A program made the position numbers and the translations under genes. Positions 5,881 to 7,068 of a DNA stretch of 7,068 nucleotides are shown piece by piece (position 1 is the first letter of the stretch; each line of letters begins with the position of its first letter). The notes beneath the pieces are model-generated. The model did no database searches and had not been told where the DNA came from. It saw only the letters and a program-made list of their open reading frames with translations. Origin of the DNA: an uncultured Lacticaseibacillus sp. (GTDB taxonomy: Bacteria > Bacillota > Bacilli > Lactobacillales > Lactobacillaceae); contig CAKRHU010000082.1 in the NCBI GenBank assembly GCA_934339215.1, positions 1-7,068 on the forward strand, given 5' to 3'.

Positions 5881-6831
5881 TTATTGCTTGGTGTCTGCGT
5901 CTGTGATGCCGAATGCTTTCATCATTTTTTCGTTCTTGATGACGGTGACTTTAGCGGGCTTTTCAACAGCTAAGTCTTTCACTTTCTTGCCTTTAATGAT
6001 TTGAATGGCAAGCTTGGCAGTTTGTTTGCCTAAATCTTTGTAGTTGATGCCGATGTTGGCGACCCCACCATCTTGGACCATCGTCGATGCTGCTGGAACC
6101 ACTGGGACTTTCTTGGCTAAGGAAACTTTGCCGACAGTCGCCATGGCAGCAGCTACCGTGTTATCTGTTGGGGCATAGATCACATCAGATAACCCAGCCA
6201 AAGCTTCTGTGGCAGATTGGACATCGTTGGTTGAAGCTACGGTACGCTTGACTACCTTCAAGCCCAATTTCTTAGCGGCTTTGGTAGCAGCTTTGACTTG
6301 GACGATGGAGTTTTGTTCAGCGGCGTTGTATAACATGCCAACAGTCTTAGCTTTTGGGAATAAGTGGTGCATGTATTGGATCTGTTGGGGAATGTCGACC
6401 ATATCCACAACGCCGGTAGCATTTTTACTTGGGGCTTTAAGGTTATCCACTAAGCCGGCAGATTTCGGATCAGTGACGGCAGTGAACACCATCGGGGTAT
6501 CCGGATCGCCTTTTTGTAAGGCTTGCGCGGCAGGTGTTGCGATCGCTAAGTTGACGTCGTTTTTGTCTTTGGCGAGTTGTTCGCTCATGGTTTTCAAGTT
6601 TGCTTGATCGCCTTGGGCATTGACGTAATCGATTTTGATCTTTTTGCCTTTGTAGCCGGCTTTGGCGAGTTCTTCTTCGAATCCTTTGCGCGCATCCGTC
6701 AATGCCGTTTGGTCAATCAATTGCAAAACGCCCACTTTGACCGTGTCATCGTCAGCCTTAGTTTGTTGCCCACAAGCCGCTAAGCCTAACATTGCGATAC
6801 CAACAAGGCCCAGTAATAATTGCTTCTTCAT
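5881..6831 (-). CDS. ABC importer substrate-binding lipoprotein, ABC_sub_bind (PF04392) family, TrpX-type
   Basis: A 316-residue lipoprotein. It has a type II signal peptide (MKKQ, hydrophobic core, lipobox LAAC with C20), so it is anchored to the outer face of the membrane. The mature part is an ABC_sub_bind bilobal binding protein: VGVLQL near the start, the DYVNAQGDQANL motif, AIATPAAQAL, and VFTAVTDPKSAGLV. In streptococci and lactobacilli, orthologous operons are predicted tryptophan (or tyrosine) importers, named trpXYZ. That substrate is a family-level prediction and nothing in this sequence proves it. Start at ATG 6831-6829, with GGAGG (6846-6842) placed 10 nt upstream. The open frame to 6882 only covers leader hairpins. 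First gene of the operon, after a highly structured leader. Confidence 0.92.
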   Translation of the reverse strand: MKKQLLLGLVGIAMLGLAACGQQTKADDDTVKVGVLQLIDQTALTDARKGFEEELAKAGYKGKKIKIDYVNAQGDQANLKTMSEQLAKDKNDVNLAIATPAAQALQKGDPDTPMVFTAVTDPKSAGLVDNLKAPSKNATGVVDMVDIPQQIQYMHHLFPKAKTVGMLYNAAEQNSIVQVKAATKAAKKLGLKVVKRTVASTNDVQSATEALAGLSDVIYAPTDNTVAAAMATVGKVSLAKKVPVVPAASTMVQDGGVANIGINYKDLGKQTAKLAIQIIKGKKVKDLAVEKPAKVTVIKNEKMMKAFGITDADTKQ

Positions 6832-6851
6832 AAGAATATTCCCTCCAAAAT

Positions 6852-6869
6852 GTTTTGCTTGTGCAAAAC
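6852..6869 (-). other. Third leader hairpin next to the lipoprotein SD
   Basis: GTTTTGC (6869-6863) and GCAAAAC (6858-6852) form a perfect 7-bp stem with a 4-nt loop, ending 5 nt before the SD (6846-6842). Its 5' arm is part of the T-tract of the preceding terminator hairpin. Confidence 0.5.
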
Positions 6870-6908
6870 AAAAGCCAGTCACTACCCAAATTCCTCGCAG
6901 TGGCTGGC
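6865..6908 (-). terminator. Second terminator-like hairpin of the importer leader
   Basis: Arms 6899-6908 and 6874-6883 form a 10-bp stem with one C-A mismatch and a 15-nt loop (6884-6898). It is followed on the minus strand by TTTTGTTTT. It ends about 35 nt before the lipoprotein ATG and lies wholly within the leader, so it is a likely attenuator. The long loop is unusual for a plain terminator and is complementary to part of the preceding hairpin. Confidence 0.7.
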
Positions 6909-6924
6909 CATATTTTCATTCCGG

Positions 6925-6969
6925 AAAGAAAAAGGCCACATGGAGGAAATTTGATTTCATCCATGTGGC
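6925..6969 (-). terminator. First terminator-like hairpin of the importer leader
   Basis: Outer arms 6960-6969 and 6935-6944 pair over 10 bp. After one A-G opposition (6959/6945), inner arms 6954-6958 and 6946-6950 add 5 bp around a 3-nt loop. On the minus strand TTTTTCTTT follows shortly after the stem (6933-6925). It could end an upstream gene outside the window or act as an attenuator in the leader. Confidence 0.8.
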
Positions 6970-6997
6970 AATTGATCGCACGTTAAGTGGTACCGGC

Positions 6998-7033
6998 CAT
7001 CATGGATGCAAGCCGCGGCTTGCATCCATGATG
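6998..7033. repeat. Perfect 36-bp palindrome (18-bp arms, no spacer)
   Basis: Bases 6998-7015 are the exact reverse complement of 7016-7033, centred on CCGCGG. Flanking 6-nt sequences ACCGGC (6992-6997) and GCCGGT (7053-7058) are also complementary, directly at one end and 19 nt away at the other. As RNA this would be a long hairpin within an outer clamp. No T-tract follows on either strand, so it is not a terminator by itself. No second copy is present in the window. Confidence 0.9.
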
Positions 7034-7068
7034 CAAACCGCTATCCGAAAAAGCCGGTAAAAAAGACG

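Larger units (their letters stand above)
6832..7068 (-). promoter_or_regulatory. Structured non-coding leader of the ABC importer operon
   Basis: No gene is supported in these 237 nt. Read on the minus strand, in order, they contain an outer clamp ACCGGC (7058-7053) / GCCGGT (6997-6992) enclosing a 36-bp palindrome, a first terminator-like hairpin, a second one, a small third hairpin, and then the SD of the lipoprotein gene. I find no good -35/-10 pair, so the promoter is probably to the right of the window. Two terminators in series before one gene suggest attenuation, unless the first simply ends an upstream gene that is outside the window. The sense-strand T-box core (TGGNACC), expected for Trp-type T-box control, is absent. 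Confidence 0.6.

Noticed and set aside
6842..6949. Possible SD sequestration: CCTCCA in the first leader hairpin against TGGAGG of the lipoprotein SD
   Set aside because: Only 6 bp, separated by about 100 nt and two hairpins. Any CCTCC in a leader would match an SD, so I give it no weight.
6758..6964. Open frame of 68 codons with several Trp residues overlapping the leader, considered as a leader peptide
   Set aside because: Its ATG is inside the first terminator stem with no SD, and it runs far into the lipoprotein gene in another frame, unlike a short attenuation peptide.
6986..6996. T-box-like AGTGGTACCGG on the plus strand
   Set aside because: It resembles the T-box core, but on the strand opposite to the importer. 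No terminator T-tract and no start codon follow it on the plus strand within the window, and GGTACC is self-complementary, so a chance match is likely.

Overview
The window looks like chromosomal DNA of a lactic acid bacterium, most likely Lactobacillaceae. The signs are strong AGGAGG-type ribosome-binding sites, a moderate GC content, a ClpL-type chaperone with the typical lactobacillar N-terminus, a CIRCE heat-shock operator, and a DUF2975/small-XRE gene pair common in Firmicutes. I cannot name the genus. Every gene I can support is on the minus strand, so transcription runs from right to left.

Layout in order of transcription. (1) 7068-6832 is a non-coding leader dense in secondary structure: a perfect 36-bp palindrome, two terminator-like hairpins in tandem and a small third hairpin. 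(2) 6831-4147 is a three-gene ABC importer operon (lipoprotein, permease, ATPase) of the predicted TrpXYZ type, closed by a terminator. (3) 4066-3144 is a two-gene unit, a DUF2829 (Tad2-like) small protein overlapping by ATGA with an SDR oxidoreductase, closed by a terminator. (4) 2977-780 is clpL with a perfect CIRCE operator over its -35 box and a structured 5' UTR of about 97 nt, closed by a terminator. (5) 667-1 is a DUF2975 membrane protein followed by a YozG-like XRE regulator that runs off the left edge. Their promoter carries two copies of a 12-bp palindrome.

How the parts work together. The importer is a self-contained uptake system whose leader looks like an attenuator. ClpL is a stress disaggregase, apparently repressed by HrcA. 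The DUF2975/XRE pair is probably an autoregulated membrane-protein/regulator module. The DUF2829/SDR unit has no known joint function. DUF2829 is the fold of the phage anti-Thoeris protein Tad2, so finding it translationally coupled to a metabolic-type dehydrogenase, with no phage gene in view, is notable. The strongest candidate for something undescribed is the importer leader. It has no canonical T-box on the sense strand, yet two mutually exclusive long-range pairings can be read directly from the sequence.
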